Below are positions 41,479 through 51,093 of a DNA stretch of 64,000 nt, piece after piece. Within the stretch, counting starts at the first letter, position 1, and the number at the start of each line of letters is the position of its first letter. Below the pieces are notes generated by a model. That model was not told the origin of the DNA and did not search any database. It saw only the letters and a program-made list of their open reading frames with translations. The stretch spans positions 310,001 to 374,000 of the forward strand of contig NZ_CP011801.1 of NCBI RefSeq assembly GCF_001273775.1, given 5' to 3'. The DNA is from Nitrospira moscoviensis (lineage in GTDB: Bacteria; Nitrospirota; Nitrospiria; Nitrospirales; Nitrospiraceae). Both the position numbers and the translations under genes were made by a program.

Positions 41479-42560
41479 TGGCTCACCCTTTGTGAAGAGG
41501 GCCGTTGCAGAATCACGGTGGAGAGCCCGCTCTTGCCCTGCACCGTGAGTTGCATGGTGCGCGGTTCTCCTTCCCGCATCACGCTGTGCCAGAAGTCGCC
41601 CAAATTGTAGATCTGATGCTGATCCAACGCCGTAATCACATCACCGCTTTGGAGCCCGGCCTGAGCCCCGGTCTTCGTCGGGTCCACGTTGAGCACGAGG
41701 ATGCCGTGGTCCGCCTCCAGCCCGAAACTGGCGGCCAGACTGGGCGTCACGGTCACCGGAGTGAAGCCGAAATCCGGCCTAGTCACGGCTCCGCGCAGGA
41801 TCATCGACTGAATATGGGCGTACACGGATTCCAGGGTAATGGCGTAACTGATGGCCTGTGCCGACGGTGCGATGGCGACGTTGATGCCGACGACCTCCCC
41901 GTGCAGATCGACGAGCGGCCCGCCGCTGTTGCCCGGGTTGATCGCGGCATCGGTCTGAATCAAGTTGTACAACGTCTCGCCGTTGGGCGTCAGCACCGAA
42001 CGGTCGAGGGCGCTGACGACGCCGACGGTCACCGTCGAGCCGCCCTTCAGCGCCAAGGGATTGCCGATTGCAATCACCGTTTCGCCGATTTCCAGGTGCG
42101 CCCGCTGGTTCAGAGTGGCGGGAACCAAGTCCTCGGCCGTGATCTTGACCAGCGCCAGGTCGAGCAGGAAATCCCGCGCCACGACCCGTCCGGGAGTCAG
42201 GCGGCCGGTGTGTAGACCCACCACCAGGCTTTTCACGCCTTCAACGAGATGGTTGTTGGTCAGGATATAGCCGGTCTGGTCGATAATGATTCCCGAGCCG
42301 GAGCCGGATTGTGCCGAATGGGGCAGAGGGCTGGCGGGGGCTCCTCGGCTCAAAATGGTGACGACGGAAGGACGGACTTTTGCTACGACCGCCGGAACGG
42401 AGAGAACCTTGTCCTCGGCAGAAACCAACTGGCCCCCTGCCACGGTCATGAAGAGGGCCGCGGCAGCCATCGACAGGAAGTTGGAGGGTCTGCGGGGATG
42501 AACGAATGGGAACGGCCGCGGGAGCTGCGGGGAACCTGCGCGCGGACAGACATTCCACAT
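41475..42560 (-). CDS. HtrA/DegP-like trypsin-type serine protease with PDZ domain
   Basis: A 361-residue periplasmic protease from MWNVCPRAG (an ATG 13 codons upstream is open too). A signal-like hydrophobic segment (FLSMAAAALFMTVAGGQLVSAED) leads to the protease with the triad His in LTNNHLVEG, Asp in LLDLALVK and Ser in PGNSGGPL. A single PDZ domain follows (GILVLNVDPTKTGAQAGLQSGDVITALDQ). Such proteins degrade or refold damaged envelope proteins. It shares a transcript with lipB through a GTGA overlap. Confidence 0.9.
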   Translation of the reverse strand: MWNVCPRAGSPQLPRPFPFVHPRRPSNFLSMAAAALFMTVAGGQLVSAEDKVLSVPAVVAKVRPSVVTILSRGAPASPLPHSAQSGSGSGIIIDQTGYILTNNHLVEGVKSLVVGLHTGRLTPGRVVARDFLLDLALVKITAEDLVPATLNQRAHLEIGETVIAIGNPLALKGGSTVTVGVVSALDRSVLTPNGETLYNLIQTDAAINPGNSGGPLVDLHGEVVGINVAIAPSAQAISYAITLESVYAHIQSMILRGAVTRPDFGFTPVTVTPSLAASFGLEADHGILVLNVDPTKTGAQAGLQSGDVITALDQHQIYNLGDFWHSVMREGEPRTMQLTVQGKSGLSTVILQRPSSQRVSQ

Positions 42561-42604
42561 AGGCGAACGTATTGTCGCATATCCGGCCGGGAATGCCAAA
42601 GCGT

Positions 42605-42631
42605 AGGCACGGAGGATGATCCTCCGTGCCT
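42605..42631 (-). terminator. Terminator of the sigma-factor gene
   Basis: An 11-bp perfect stem (42605-42615 with 42621-42631), loop ATGAT, 14 bases after the sigma-factor stop and upstream of the protease gene on the same strand. The tail is not U-rich. Confidence 0.6.
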
Positions 42632-42645
42632 GTCCAATGCAGGAG

Positions 42646-43911
42646 TTACTTGATGGCGGCGAACAGCTCCTTGATCTCCGGCGTCTTGAGCTTCTTCAGC
42701 GCCTTCGCTTCAATTTGCCTGATCCGCTCACGGGTCACCGAGAGGCTTTGGCCGACCTGTTCCAAGGTGCAGGCCTCGTCGTACCCGATCCCAAACCGAA
42801 GCCGAATGACCGTCTGCTCCCTGGGCGTCAAGTGACCGAGGATGCGATCCAACTGCTGCGTCATTTCGGTCCGATGGACGTTGGCGTCGGGCGGCACGGC
42901 CTGTTGATCGGGGATCATGTCTCCGAACTCTGTATCGCCGTCTCCGATCGGATTTTCCAAAGCCACCGGCTCCTGGAAGGCCTGCACCGTTTCATGCAAC
43001 CGCTCCGGTCTCATCCGGAGGACGTGGGCGATCTCCTCCAGCCTCGCCGGCCGGCCGAACTGTTGCCCAAGTCGTCGGGTCACGCGCAGAATCCGGTTCG
43101 ACGCTTCCGTCTGGTGTACCGGAATGCGGATCGTCCGCGATTGATCGGCGAGGGCGCGGGTAATCCCTTGCCGGATCCACCAGGTGGCGTACGTGCTGAA
43201 CTTGAATCCCTTGCGATACTGGTACCGCTCCGCGGCTTTCATGAGGCCGATGTTGCCTTCCTGCACCAGGTCGAGCAGAGTGAGGCCCCGTCCGGTGTAA
43301 TGCTTGGCCACATCGACCACGAGGCGGAGGTTGCAGCGGACCAACTCGTCCTTGCCCTGTTCCAAGATTCGCCTGGCCGTCTGCACTTCCGTCAATAACG
43401 TCTTGAGCCGCTTCGCCGTGGCCGCCGCAGGCTTCATCTCACGGGCCGCCGGTTTCATGACAGCCAGCAGCGCTTTCTCGGCGTTGTCCAAGGCCGTCGC
43501 GGAAAAGCCGCTCAGCCGTCTCACCGTCTGCAGCGTGTTCAGCGATTCCGTGAGCACCGGGGTTCGTTTCGCACAGGTCAACGCCTTGACCGCATGACGA
43601 AGGGCAACGCGGATCCGTCGTGTGCCTTCGTCCACGCGCTTGGCCAACGCCACCTCTTCGTCGCGCGTCAGGAGCGCCCGCTCTCCGAAGGAGCGGAAGT
43701 ACAACGATTCCAGCAGGAAGGGGCTGGCGCCCTGGCTCGTGCGCATGACCGGCGCCGGCTTTTCCTCGGGAAGGAGGTCCTGCGTATTATCGCGACCGAT
43801 CGCTTCGAGGATGCCGCTGGCCTGCGAGTCGTCCGCATCGACATCGGGAATGATCGCCGCCTCATCCTGGGGGTTGACCTCATCGGTCAGGCGGAGTTCT
43901 TCATTATTCAT
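42646..43911 (-). CDS. RNA polymerase sigma factor, RpoD/RpoS-like (sigma70 group 1 or 2)
   Basis: The start MNNEELRLTDE is favoured over ATGs at 43926 and 43941 by AAAGGTGA 5 bases upstream; 421 residues. Region 1.2 is at LYFRSFGERALLTRDEEVALAKRV. Region 2 has NLRLVVDVAKHYTGRGLTLLDLVQEGN and the -10-recognition helix with FKFSTYATWWIRQ (as separate blocks). Region 4 ends in the -35-recognising helix VTRERIRQIEAKALKKLK. A charged spacer of about 90 residues lies between 1.2 and 2. It lacks the long region 1.1 of a main sigma factor, so a group 2 alternative sigma (RpoS-like) is likely. Its own terminator and a 264-base upstream gap show it is a single-gene unit. Confidence 0.9.
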   Translation of the reverse strand: MNNEELRLTDEVNPQDEAAIIPDVDADDSQASGILEAIGRDNTQDLLPEEKPAPVMRTSQGASPFLLESLYFRSFGERALLTRDEEVALAKRVDEGTRRIRVALRHAVKALTCAKRTPVLTESLNTLQTVRRLSGFSATALDNAEKALLAVMKPAAREMKPAAATAKRLKTLLTEVQTARRILEQGKDELVRCNLRLVVDVAKHYTGRGLTLLDLVQEGNIGLMKAAERYQYRKGFKFSTYATWWIRQGITRALADQSRTIRIPVHQTEASNRILRVTRRLGQQFGRPARLEEIAHVLRMRPERLHETVQAFQEPVALENPIGDGDTEFGDMIPDQQAVPPDANVHRTEMTQQLDRILGHLTPREQTVIRLRFGIGYDEACTLEQVGQSLSVTRERIRQIEAKALKKLKTPEIKELFAAIK

Positions 43912-44175
43912 GGAGTCACCTTTCATCTCGTCATGTCTCATCTGTCCACTCCTGTTTAGAGCCGCGGGGCGCTCGGAGGATTCAGCGAGATCATATCGTT
44001 CTGCCCATAACTACGAAGCAAAACGGATGCTGGATTGAAGATGAGAAGCGGCGGATCTGATCCGGCCGGAATTGCAGGGAGATTAAAGGGGTTTAATGAG
44101 GAGGCGCGGGAAGAAATGTCTCATTCGTGCGGCAAGGGTGTAGCATCCGCACAGAGTGCCCGCCGATCCGCCACA
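43912..44175. other. Intergenic region upstream of the sigma-factor gene
   Basis: 264 bases between the stomatin-type gene and the sigma factor. No open frame with a ribosome-binding site and no convincing promoter with both boxes was seen on either strand, though the sigma-factor promoter must lie here. Confidence 0.5.
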
Positions 44176-44940
44176 CTACGGCCGGTTCAGACCCTTGATG
44201 AAAGGAGCCAGCGTGTCGATCGGAATCGGGAAGATGGTGGTGGAGTTCTTTTCCGCCGCGATCTCCACGAGGGTCTGCAGGTAACGGAGCTGCAGCGCGG
44301 CGGGGTTCTGGCTGATCACATTGGCCGCATCGGCCAGACGTTGCGAAGCTTCGTACTCGCCTTCGGCGTGGATGATCTTGGCCCGCCGCTCCCGCTCGGC
44401 CTCCGCTTGTCGCGCAATGGCGCGTTGCATCTCCTGCGGCAGGTCCACATTCTTCACCTCGACGGCCGTCACCTTCACGCCCCACGGTTCGGTCTGCTGA
44501 TCGATGATCCGCTGCAGCTCGGCGTTGATCTGTTCGCGTTTCGCCAGCAGGTCGTCGAGCTGGCTTTGGCCCAACACGCTTCGCAGCGTCGTCTGGGCCA
44601 TCATCGAGGTGGCGTAGAGATAGTCTTCGACCTGCACGATCGCGCGCTGCGGGTCCACGACGCGAAAGTAGATCACCGCGTTCACCTTGACGGTGACGTT
44701 ATCCCGCGTGATCACGTCTTGCGGCGGAACATCCATGGCGACGGTGCGCAGACTCACTCGGATCATCTTGTCGATGAGCGGGAGCAGAATGATCACGCCG
44801 GGGCCGTTCCCGCCCACGAGGCCGCGCGCCAGCCGTCCCCACCGGAAGATGACCGCCCGCTCGTATTCGGGCAGCACTTTGAACCCCATGAAGACGATCA
44901 CCAGCAGGAGGATGAGCAGCGTGAGCGGGCTGAGCAACAT
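44176..44940 (-). CDS. Stomatin/SPFH-family membrane protease partner
   Basis: A 254-residue stomatin-type slipin from [20 protein letters not shown]. One N-terminal membrane hairpin is followed by the SPFH domain ([51 protein letters not shown]) and a helical coiled-coil part ([22 protein letters not shown]). Family members assemble as rings in the inner membrane and work with NfeD-type proteases. It starts one base after the nfeD stop, so the pair is a translationally coupled operon. Confidence 0.93.
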   Translation of the reverse strand: MLLSPLTLLILLLVIVFMGFKVLPEYERAVIFRWGRLARGLVGGNGPGVIILLPLIDKMIRVSLRTVAMDVPPQDVITRDNVTVKVNAVIYFRVVDPQRAIVQVEDYLYATSMMAQTTLRSVLGQSQLDDLLAKREQINAELQRIIDQQTEPWGVKVTAVEVKNVDLPQEMQRAIARQAEAERERRAKIIHAEGEYEASQRLADAANVISQNPAALQLRYLQTLVEIAAEKNSTTIFPIPIDTLAPFIKGLNRP

Positions 44941-44941
44941 G

Positions 44942-46282
44942 TTAGGCCTCTTTCTTGTTGAGCACCGGAGTGACATACAGGGTCAGTCCTTCGACCCGGA
45001 GCACTTTGGCGAGGGCGCCGCGGTCGGCCGGGGTGTCGCTGACCGCGTCCCACAGCTCGCCATGGATGGAAAGCTTGCCCCGCGGAGACAGGGCGGTTTG
45101 GGCGACGCCGACCGCGCCGATCATGCCTTCGCTGCCGGTTTGCGGCGGCCGCCGCATCGCGCGCACGCCCATGCCGATCAAAAACAACGAGACGCTGGCC
45201 GACGTGATGACGACGGGAATAATCACGGCCCAGGAGATCTGAAAAAACTCCGCGTCCGATTTGATGAGCATCAGCGATCCGAAAATCATCGAGGCAACCC
45301 CGCCCAGGGCGAGCAGCCCGTAGCTCGTCACGGTCGCTTCCAGGACGAAAAACACGATGCCCAGGATCAGCAGCAGCACGCCGGCGTAATTGATGGGGAG
45401 CGACTGCAACGAGTAGAAGGCCAGAATGAGACTGATCGCTCCCACGACGCCGGGCAGGATCGCGCCGGGGTTGTAGAGCTCGGCCAGGATGCCGATGGTG
45501 CCGATCGTCATCAAGAGATACGCGATATTGGGATCGCTGAGCGCCTTCAAGAGCTCCAGACGGAGTCCCATGGGGAACTCCCGAACGGTGGCGTCCTTCG
45601 TCGTGAGGGTGACGGGGCCGGCGGGGAGCGTGACGGTTCTTCCCTGCAATTGTTTGAGCAGCGCGGGGACGTCTTCCGCGACGAGATCGATGATCTTGAG
45701 CTTCAACGCTTCCTGCTCGGTGACCGACGCGCTTTTCCGGACCGCGTCTTCGGCCCAGACGACGTTCCTCCCGCGCTGCTCCGCGATGCTCTTGATATAG
45801 GCGACGGCGTCGTTTTCCACCTTCTCCTTCATCGTGGTATCCATCTCGCCGCCGCCCATCGCAACCGGATGGGCCGCGCCGATGTTGGTTCCGGGTGCCA
45901 TGGCGGCGACATGCGCTGCTAGGGTGAGAAAGACACCCGCGGAAGCCGCACGGCCGCCCGAGGGCGCGACAAAGACAACCACGGGAATGGAGGCGCTGGT
46001 GATGTCTTTGATGATCAGACGCATCGAGGTGTCCAAGCCGCCCGGCGTGTCGAGTTTCACGATCAACGCCTTCGCTCCGCCGGCTTGAGCGGATTCGAGG
46101 GCATCGTGCAGGTATTCCGCGGCGACGGGATTGATGACGCCTTCGTAGGTCGCGAGGACGATCTCGTCGGCTTGCACGATCGTCGCAGTCGTCAAGGCCC
46201 CGAGGCCCATGACGAGAAGCAGCGCGGTGATGATACCGATGTGAGGTGACAGGACGCGCCCCCTGAGGTGAATCCGAGACAT
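44942..46282 (-). CDS. Membrane-bound serine protease NfeD (ClpP class)
   Basis: A 446-residue long-form NfeD. A signal peptide ([18 protein letters not shown]) precedes a ClpP-like protease domain with [12 protein letters not shown] and the nucleophile Ser in [12 protein letters not shown]; a lysine in [12 protein letters not shown] is the likely base. Then come five or so membrane segments and a C-terminal OB-fold domain ([30 protein letters not shown]). NfeD proteases cleave the C-terminus of partner stomatins; the partner gene follows directly. Confidence 0.93.
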   Translation of the reverse strand: MSRIHLRGRVLSPHIGIITALLLVMGLGALTTATIVQADEIVLATYEGVINPVAAEYLHDALESAQAGGAKALIVKLDTPGGLDTSMRLIIKDITSASIPVVVFVAPSGGRAASAGVFLTLAAHVAAMAPGTNIGAAHPVAMGGGEMDTTMKEKVENDAVAYIKSIAEQRGRNVVWAEDAVRKSASVTEQEALKLKIIDLVAEDVPALLKQLQGRTVTLPAGPVTLTTKDATVREFPMGLRLELLKALSDPNIAYLLMTIGTIGILAELYNPGAILPGVVGAISLILAFYSLQSLPINYAGVLLLILGIVFFVLEATVTSYGLLALGGVASMIFGSLMLIKSDAEFFQISWAVIIPVVITSASVSLFLIGMGVRAMRRPPQTGSEGMIGAVGVAQTALSPRGKLSIHGELWDAVSDTPADRGALAKVLRVEGLTLYVTPVLNKKEA

Positions 46283-46388
46283 CGACGACTCCCTGTCGCC
46301 CGGCAGGAGTTCGTGAGGTTTTGCGATCCGCTTCCCACCCTATCAAGGAAGCCGGTTCGGTTGCAAACCACGGAATGAACCACCTAGA

Positions 46389-47276
46389 ATGCGCGCCATG
46401 TCGCAGTTGAAAACCGGCGAACGCGTTCACCTGGTGGACAAGAAAGGCCGCCAGTATGCCCTGACATTGAAGGCCGGCGAAACCTACCAGTTCAGCGGGC
46501 AAACCATCCCCCATGACGCGCTCATCGGCCGCCCCGACGGGACGCTGGTGACCTTGTCGGGCGGCAAGAGAATGCTCGCCCTGCGCCCTACCTTCGGTGA
46601 GTACGTCTTGAAGATGCCGCGTGGAGCCCAAGTGCTCTACCCGAAAGACTTGGCCTTGATTCCGATGTGGGCCGACATCTATCCGGGCGCGCGGGTCTTC
46701 GAAGCGGGCACCGGCTCGGGGGCCCTGACCATGGCGTTACTGCGGGCAGCGGGCCCGAAGGGCCTCGTGGTGACCTATGAAATGCGTGAAGAGTTCGCGC
46801 GCATCGCCATGACGAACATCGATCGCTACATGGGCGTGCCGTCCAACCTCGTCGCGTTGCGCCAGAACGCCTATGACGGCATCGCCTTGCCGGAGGACGG
46901 TGTCCCGTTCGATCGCATCGTGCTCGATTTGCCGGAGCCCTGGCAAGTGGTGCCGCATGCGGCGCAGGCGCTTCGCTCCGGCGGCCTCTATCTGAGCTTC
47001 GTTCCCACTGTGCCGCAGATCATTCAGACCGTCGAGGCGCTGGAACGGGCGACCGTCTTCGGCATGGTCCATACCTTTGAAACGCTGCTGCGGACCTGGT
47101 CGGTGCAAGGGCGCAGTGTTCGGCCCGACCATCGCATGGTGGCACATTCCGGGTTTATTACCGTGGCGCGCAAGGTTGAGCCGGGACTTCTGGAGCCGAC
47201 CCCGAGACTTGGGGAGGACGATAGAGAGCACTCCGGCGGCGAGTCGGTAGACGAAGATGAGGACCGGGCCGCATGA
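46389..47276 (+). CDS. trmI: tRNA (adenine-58-N1)-methyltransferase TrmI
   Basis: Methylates A58 in the T loop of tRNA. The 295-residue protein has a small N-terminal beta domain and a class I SAM-binding core (VFEAGTGSGALTMALLRA, VVTYEMREEFARIA, FDRIVLDLPEPW). The VLDLPEPW motif is the TrmI hallmark. An acidic tail after residue 270 (EDDREHSGGESVDEDEDR) is unusual. A second ATG lies three codons inside. Its stop overlaps the SDR start by four bases. Confidence 0.92.
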   Translation: MRAMSQLKTGERVHLVDKKGRQYALTLKAGETYQFSGQTIPHDALIGRPDGTLVTLSGGKRMLALRPTFGEYVLKMPRGAQVLYPKDLALIPMWADIYPGARVFEAGTGSGALTMALLRAAGPKGLVVTYEMREEFARIAMTNIDRYMGVPSNLVALRQNAYDGIALPEDGVPFDRIVLDLPEPWQVVPHAAQALRSGGLYLSFVPTVPQIIQTVEALERATVFGMVHTFETLLRTWSVQGRSVRPDHRMVAHSGFITVARKVEPGLLEPTPRLGEDDREHSGGESVDEDEDRAA

Positions 47277-48028
47277 ATCGGCTGGCAGGGAAAGTCGCCC
47301 TGGTCACGGGAGGCAATGCGGGGATCGGCGAGGCGATCGTAAGGGTATTTGCCAAAGAAGGAGCATCGGTGGTCGTCACAGGCCGCCGGCAAGCGGAGCT
47401 GGATCGGGTCGTTGAGGACATCGGCCGAGAGAATGGACGAGCGCTCGCGGTCGCCGGGTCGGTGACCGATGATCGGCACGCGCGGACGGCCGTCGAACAG
47501 GCGGTGCGGCAATTCGGCGCGCTCGATATTCTGGTCAACAATGCCGGCGTGGGCGAGTTCGGCCGCCGGATTCACGAGCTGGATGATGCCACGTGGGAAC
47601 GAGTCCTCAACGTCAATCTCACGGGCGTCTTCCACATGACGCGCGCCGCCGTCCCTCACATGTTGGCGCGGCGGCGCGGGTCCATCGTGAATATTTCCTC
47701 GGTTGCCAGTGTGGTCGGAATCCCGATGCTGCCCGCCTATGCCGCGTCCAAAGGCGCGCTCGACGCCCTGACCAGGGCCGTGGCGATCGATTACGCCCAG
47801 GACGGCATTCGGTGCAACGTCGTCAATCCCGGTCTCATCGCCACGCCGATGGCGGCTCCGCTGATGGCGAATCCCGAGCAGTTGGATCCGATTCTTGCGC
47901 ATTACCCGATTCGCCGTCCGGGAACGCCCGAGGAAGTAGCTTACCTCGTACTGTACTTGGCGTCCGATGAAGCGGCATGGGTGACAGGGGCCACCTATAT
48001 GATCGATGGAGGAAAGACGGCCTGGTGA
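47273..48028 (+). CDS. Short-chain dehydrogenase/reductase (FabG-like)
   Basis: A 251-residue classical SDR: NAD(P)-binding TGGNAGIGEA, NNAG, catalytic Ser in NISSVAS, and the YAASK active site, with a C-terminal VTGATYMIDGGKTAW. It could be 3-oxoacyl-ACP reductase, but the specificity of SDRs cannot be read from sequence, and the context (trmI before, aroE after) gives no fatty-acid signal. Start overlaps the trmI stop (ATGA). Confidence 0.9.
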   Translation: MNRLAGKVALVTGGNAGIGEAIVRVFAKEGASVVVTGRRQAELDRVVEDIGRENGRALAVAGSVTDDRHARTAVEQAVRQFGALDILVNNAGVGEFGRRIHELDDATWERVLNVNLTGVFHMTRAAVPHMLARRRGSIVNISSVASVVGIPMLPAYAASKGALDALTRAVAIDYAQDGIRCNVVNPGLIATPMAAPLMANPEQLDPILAHYPIRRPGTPEEVAYLVLYLASDEAAWVTGATYMIDGGKTAW

Positions 48029-48043
48029 CGGCCGCCCTCCAGA

Positions 48044-48907
48044 ATGATGACCATGGACATCAACGCCCAGACTCAGTTTTGCGGGGTGATCGGCAATCCC
48101 GTCGAGCATTCGTTGTCGCCGGCGATTCATAACGCCGCCTTCCGCAGCGCCGGCGTCAATTGCGTGTACCTCGCCTGGAAAGTCGAGGCGATCGCCGACG
48201 CGATCCGTGGGCTTCGCGCGCTGGGCAATTTCCGCGGCGCCAGCGTGACGATTCCTCATAAGGTCGCCGTGATTCCGTTTCTCGATCAGATCGAGCCGAC
48301 CGCTCAAAAGATCGGCGCGGTCAATACCATCGTCGCAGACAAGGGAGTGCTCACCGGCTCCAACACCGATGCGACGGGAGCGTTGCGCGCGTTGAAAGAC
48401 GCGGCGGTCGATCTGCGCGGCCGGCATGTGGTGATTGTGGGATCCGGCGGCGCGGCGCGCGCCATCGCCTTTGCCCTGGCTGCGGATGCTCAGCTTGAGC
48501 GATTGACCTTGCTGGGGATCGATGATGGGGAGCGTATCGCGTTGGCGAAAGACCTCCATGCTTTCTGCGCGCAGCCTGTCGACGAGGGGCCGCTCGATGA
48601 AACCGCTCTCGGCAAAACGCTGCCTCGAGCCCACGTTCTGATCCATTGTACGCCGATCGGCATGTCCCCGAAAGTCGATGGGAGCTGCGTTCCCCCGCCC
48701 CTGCTCCACGCCGGCCTCGCCGTCATGGATATCGTCTACAATCCACGCGACACCCGGTTGTTGAAGGACGCCGCGCGGGCCGGGTGCAAGACGATCCCCG
48801 GCCTGGAGATGTTTCTCCATCAAGCGGTGGCACAGTTCGAACTCTGGACCGGGCGGCACGCTCCGATCGACGTGATGCGCCGGGTGCTGGAGTCGCGCTT
48901 TCAATGA
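48044..48907 (+). CDS. aroE: Shikimate dehydrogenase
   Basis: NADPH-dependent reduction of 3-dehydroshikimate. The 287-residue protein has GVIGNPVEHSLSPAIHNAAF, the catalytic-lysine motif VTIPHKVAV, GAVNTIV, an NTDATGALRAL block, the NADP-binding VGSGGAARAIAFAL and CTPIGMSP. The first ATG of three close ones (MMTM) is used. Its stop overlaps the aroK start (ATGA). Confidence 0.95.
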   Translation: MMTMDINAQTQFCGVIGNPVEHSLSPAIHNAAFRSAGVNCVYLAWKVEAIADAIRGLRALGNFRGASVTIPHKVAVIPFLDQIEPTAQKIGAVNTIVADKGVLTGSNTDATGALRALKDAAVDLRGRHVVIVGSGGAARAIAFALAADAQLERLTLLGIDDGERIALAKDLHAFCAQPVDEGPLDETALGKTLPRAHVLIHCTPIGMSPKVDGSCVPPPLLHAGLAVMDIVYNPRDTRLLKDAARAGCKTIPGLEMFLHQAVAQFELWTGRHAPIDVMRRVLESRFQ

Positions 48908-49404
48908 ACGTCGTCTTGATCGGCTATCGAGGGACGGGAAAAAGCACGGTCGCCAAAGCGCTGGCGGCCCGTCTCGGGCGCACCGCCGTCTCTACAGACG
49001 CGGAAATCGTGAAGCGGGCACAGCGCGGTGTGCCCGAGATCGTCGCCGAACATGGGTGGGAGTACTTTCGGGATCTGGAATCGCAAATCTGCCGGGAGGT
49101 GGCGGCCAGGGATCACCTGGTCGTCGATACGGGCGGGGGGGCTATTCTGAGACCGGCGAACGTCGACGCGCTCAAGAAGAACGGGCGTCTGTTCTGGCTC
49201 CGGGCTTCCGTGGATACGATTGCCTCCCGGATCGGACGTGACATGCAACGCCCATCGTTGACCGGCACCAAATCCTTCATCGAGGAAATAGACGAGGTGT
49301 TGCAGGAGCGGACTCCCAAATATCAAGCGGCAGCCGATCACGTCATCGAGACCGATCAGCGTTCGATCGTCCAAATTGCCGACGAGATTCTCGCACGGCT
49401 ATGA
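48904..49404 (+). CDS. aroK: Shikimate kinase
   Basis: Phosphorylates shikimate at O3. A 166-residue P-loop kinase from MNVVLIGYRGTGKSTVAKAL, with the STDAEIVKRAQ shikimate site, TGGGAILRPANV and the LID region IGRDMQRPSLTG. It overlaps aroE by four bases. The main aro block is at 24.2-29.6 kb. A tRNA gene begins 59 bases after the stop. Confidence 0.95.
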   Translation: MNVVLIGYRGTGKSTVAKALAARLGRTAVSTDAEIVKRAQRGVPEIVAEHGWEYFRDLESQICREVAARDHLVVDTGGGAILRPANVDALKKNGRLFWLRASVDTIASRIGRDMQRPSLTGTKSFIEEIDEVLQERTPKYQAAADHVIETDQRSIVQIADEILARL

Positions 49405-49463
49405 CAATCCTAGGGCCCGCATTCTTGACAACCGGTCCCCGACATGTTTGAAGTGAGCGGCGT

Positions 49464-49531
<68 letters not shown>

Positions 49532-49540
<9 letters not shown>

Positions 49541-49561
49541 AATCATTTCAAGGACTTAGCG
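49532..49561 (+). repeat. Left copy of a tRNA-Arg 3'-end direct repeat (att-like)
   Basis: The last 9 bases of tRNA-Arg plus 21 flanking bases. GGCGCACCAAATC is identical to 50769-50781, and CAAGG-n-CTTAGCG is shared after a 4-base length difference. The shape (tRNA end plus a short tail ending near CTTAGC) is what tyrosine-recombinase attachment sites at tRNA genes look like. Confidence 0.65.
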
Positions 49562-49804
49562 GATCACGGTCACACGTCAGACACCGCAAAACTCCTCCGG
49601 TGTCGGTATCTGTATCGGCGTTTCGCAAGACACACCTCCCGAAGGCTTCAAGCTCCACCCTTCGGAGCTGTCTAAAGTCATGGCGCAATCCAGCGCCCGG
49701 CTAAGGTTCGACCCCCCTACGTCCGAATAGCTGACTGACCCCTCTTCCTGGGAAGGCGAGTGACACCGCTCCCTTGGTAGCCTGGCATAATATGAGCCAT
49801 AACT
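49541..49804. other. Non-coding stretch after tRNA-Arg
   Basis: 264 bases between the tRNA and the first PilZ gene. Open frames here have no ribosome-binding site and resemble no known protein, integrase included. An extended -10-like TGGCATAAT lies at 49783-49791 before the PilZ gene, without a good -35. Confidence 0.5.
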
Positions 49805-50170
49805 ATGAATAGGCACGCGTCCACAGTACGCGGGAGCGAGCGATCGGATGAGGTGACGGAGAACGAGCGCCGCGGGCGTCGGGTGGATCTTTCGTGCCGG
49901 GTGTTTTTCTTTGGCAAAGACGACTTTGAAGGAGAAGCCGTGCTGGTTGATGTCTCAACCGGCGGATGTCAGATCTCTACATCTGAAACGATTGCTGTCG
50001 GCGCATTGTTGAAACTCTCGATCTTCCTCCCGGACCACAAGTGGCCAATGCGTGTTGATGAGGTCATCGTGAGGTGGGCTCAAGACGGACGGTACGGAAT
50101 CGAGTTCACCTCAATCCGGTTGGCGCAGCGGGAGCGGCTTCGGGCGCTTGTCATGAAAGGTAAAGGGTAA
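49805..50170 (+). CDS. PilZ-domain protein
   Basis: A 121-residue product that is essentially one PilZ domain, the common receptor for cyclic di-GMP. The RxxxR part is at RRGRR near residue 22 and the DxSxxG part is DVSTGG near residue 49. It is clearly paralogous to the PilZ protein at 52.3 kb (shared GGCxI...vdEV-VRW core). It is followed after 8 bases by a receiver protein, so the two form a small signalling unit. Its base composition is less GC-rich than the surrounding chromosome. Confidence 0.88.
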   Translation: MNRHASTVRGSERSDEVTENERRGRRVDLSCRVFFFGKDDFEGEAVLVDVSTGGCQISTSETIAVGALLKLSIFLPDHKWPMRVDEVIVRWAQDGRYGIEFTSIRLAQRERLRALVMKGKG

Positions 50171-50178
50171 CGGGTCAT

Positions 50179-50556
50179 ATGGCCAAAGTCTTAGTCATCG
50201 AAGATGATGCCCGAGACCGAGAACTTCTCGCTGCTGTCTTGGAGGAACGAGGGTATGAGGTCATTGTGGCGGACAATGGTCGAACGGGGTTAACGTTATG
50301 TCATCGAGGGCATCCTGATGCCGTCGTGTTAGACCTCCACATGCCGGGGATAGACGGGCGCAGCGTACTCCGGCAATTGCGGACACTCCACCCCAAGCTA
50401 CCCGTGGTCGTCTTTAGTGGGCACAGCGCCGAAGAGGTTCAGCAAGAAATGCTGAACCATGGCGCCACAGCCTTTATTCAGAAGGCCTTTTCGCTGGATC
50501 ACCTCGGGTTGGCATTGCAGGAAGTTTTGCCGTCGCCCTCAGACGCTCACACCTGA
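50179..50556 (+). CDS. Stand-alone response-regulator receiver
   Basis: A 125-residue CheY-like receiver with all key residues: acidic pair EDD at 8-10, phospho-acceptor Asp in AVVLDLHMPG, Thr/Ser switch in VVVFSGHS and the lysine in FIQKAF. There is no output domain and no histidine kinase nearby, so it must act through a partner, perhaps the PilZ protein that precedes it by 8 bases. Confidence 0.92.
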   Translation: MAKVLVIEDDARDRELLAAVLEERGYEVIVADNGRTGLTLCHRGHPDAVVLDLHMPGIDGRSVLRQLRTLHPKLPVVVFSGHSAEEVQQEMLNHGATAFIQKAFSLDHLGLALQEVLPSPSDAHT

Positions 50557-50754
50557 TATCTATCGCGGCTGAACGCCCGGCCGGTATCCGGCTGCAGAGG
50601 TGGTGACCGTCCCGTATCTGTCTCCTCCGATTTCCGCTTCTCCCAAAAAAGTACCGAAGCTGAGACAGCAAAAGGGGGCAGCGGGCAGGTCTTTGAAGAT
50701 AGGTCACCAACGGCGCACTCTTCGATCGCCAGGAATTCTGAGCTGGGCTGATCC

Positions 50755-51069
50755 ATGAGCTGCTACCAGGCGCACCAAATCCTTTGGGTCAAGGTCTTAG
50801 CGACACAGCTCCGTCTTCTTGGTCCCCCTCCTAAGCGGCATAGAAAGTTCAACGCTCTTGATCTACACTCTCGTCAAAAGCGACAATACCGCTGTTATGC
50901 TGTGGAGCCCTTGAGCCGAGAAGATATGCTAGCGCGCAAGGACGACTGGTCATCAAACGAGGGGAAAAGAGGGGTCTGGACTAGACAGTGTCCCTGTTGT
51001 GGGAGGGTCTTGCGCAAGGCCGATCCGATGCATCCTTGGGTCTGCGAGTGTGGATGGCAAAGCGGATAA
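50755..51069 (+). CDS. Possible zinc-ribbon protein across the right repeat
   Basis: An open frame of 104 residues whose C-terminal half is a zinc ribbon (CPCCGRVL...HPWVCECGWQ). The ATG at 50755 has no ribosome-binding site and the frame runs through the repeat at 50769-50802, so the N-terminal part may be a chance fusion; an ATG at 50926 would give a 47-residue zinc-ribbon peptide. It may be a remnant of an older gene cut by integration. Confidence 0.45.
   Translation: MSCYQAHQILWVKVLATQLRLLGPPPKRHRKFNALDLHSRQKRQYRCYAVEPLSREDMLARKDDWSSNEGKRGVWTRQCPCCGRVLRKADPMHPWVCECGWQSG
50769..50802 (+). repeat. Right copy of the tRNA-Arg 3'-end direct repeat (att-like)
   Basis: Thirty-four bases that match 49532-49561: 13 identical bases including CGCACCA, one mismatch, TTT, a 4-base insertion, then CAAGG and CTTAGCG with one mismatch between. 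There is no tRNA gene around this copy, so it looks like the far end of an integrated segment. Confidence 0.65.
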
Positions 51070-51093
51070 GACGAGCAAGAGGAGGGGAGGAAC

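Noticed and set aside
43912..44040. Sigma-factor promoter TTGCTT...TATGAT on the minus strand
   Set aside because: The spacer is about 20 bases, too long for a confident sigma70 call.
44898..46631. Minus-strand 577-codon frame over the NfeD gene
   Set aside because: The nfeD frame has a signal peptide, the ClpP-type active site and membrane segments; this one has none.
49541..49804. Integrase remnant beside tRNA-Arg
   Set aside because: Frames on both strands were read and none shows a recombinase motif; the region seems non-coding.
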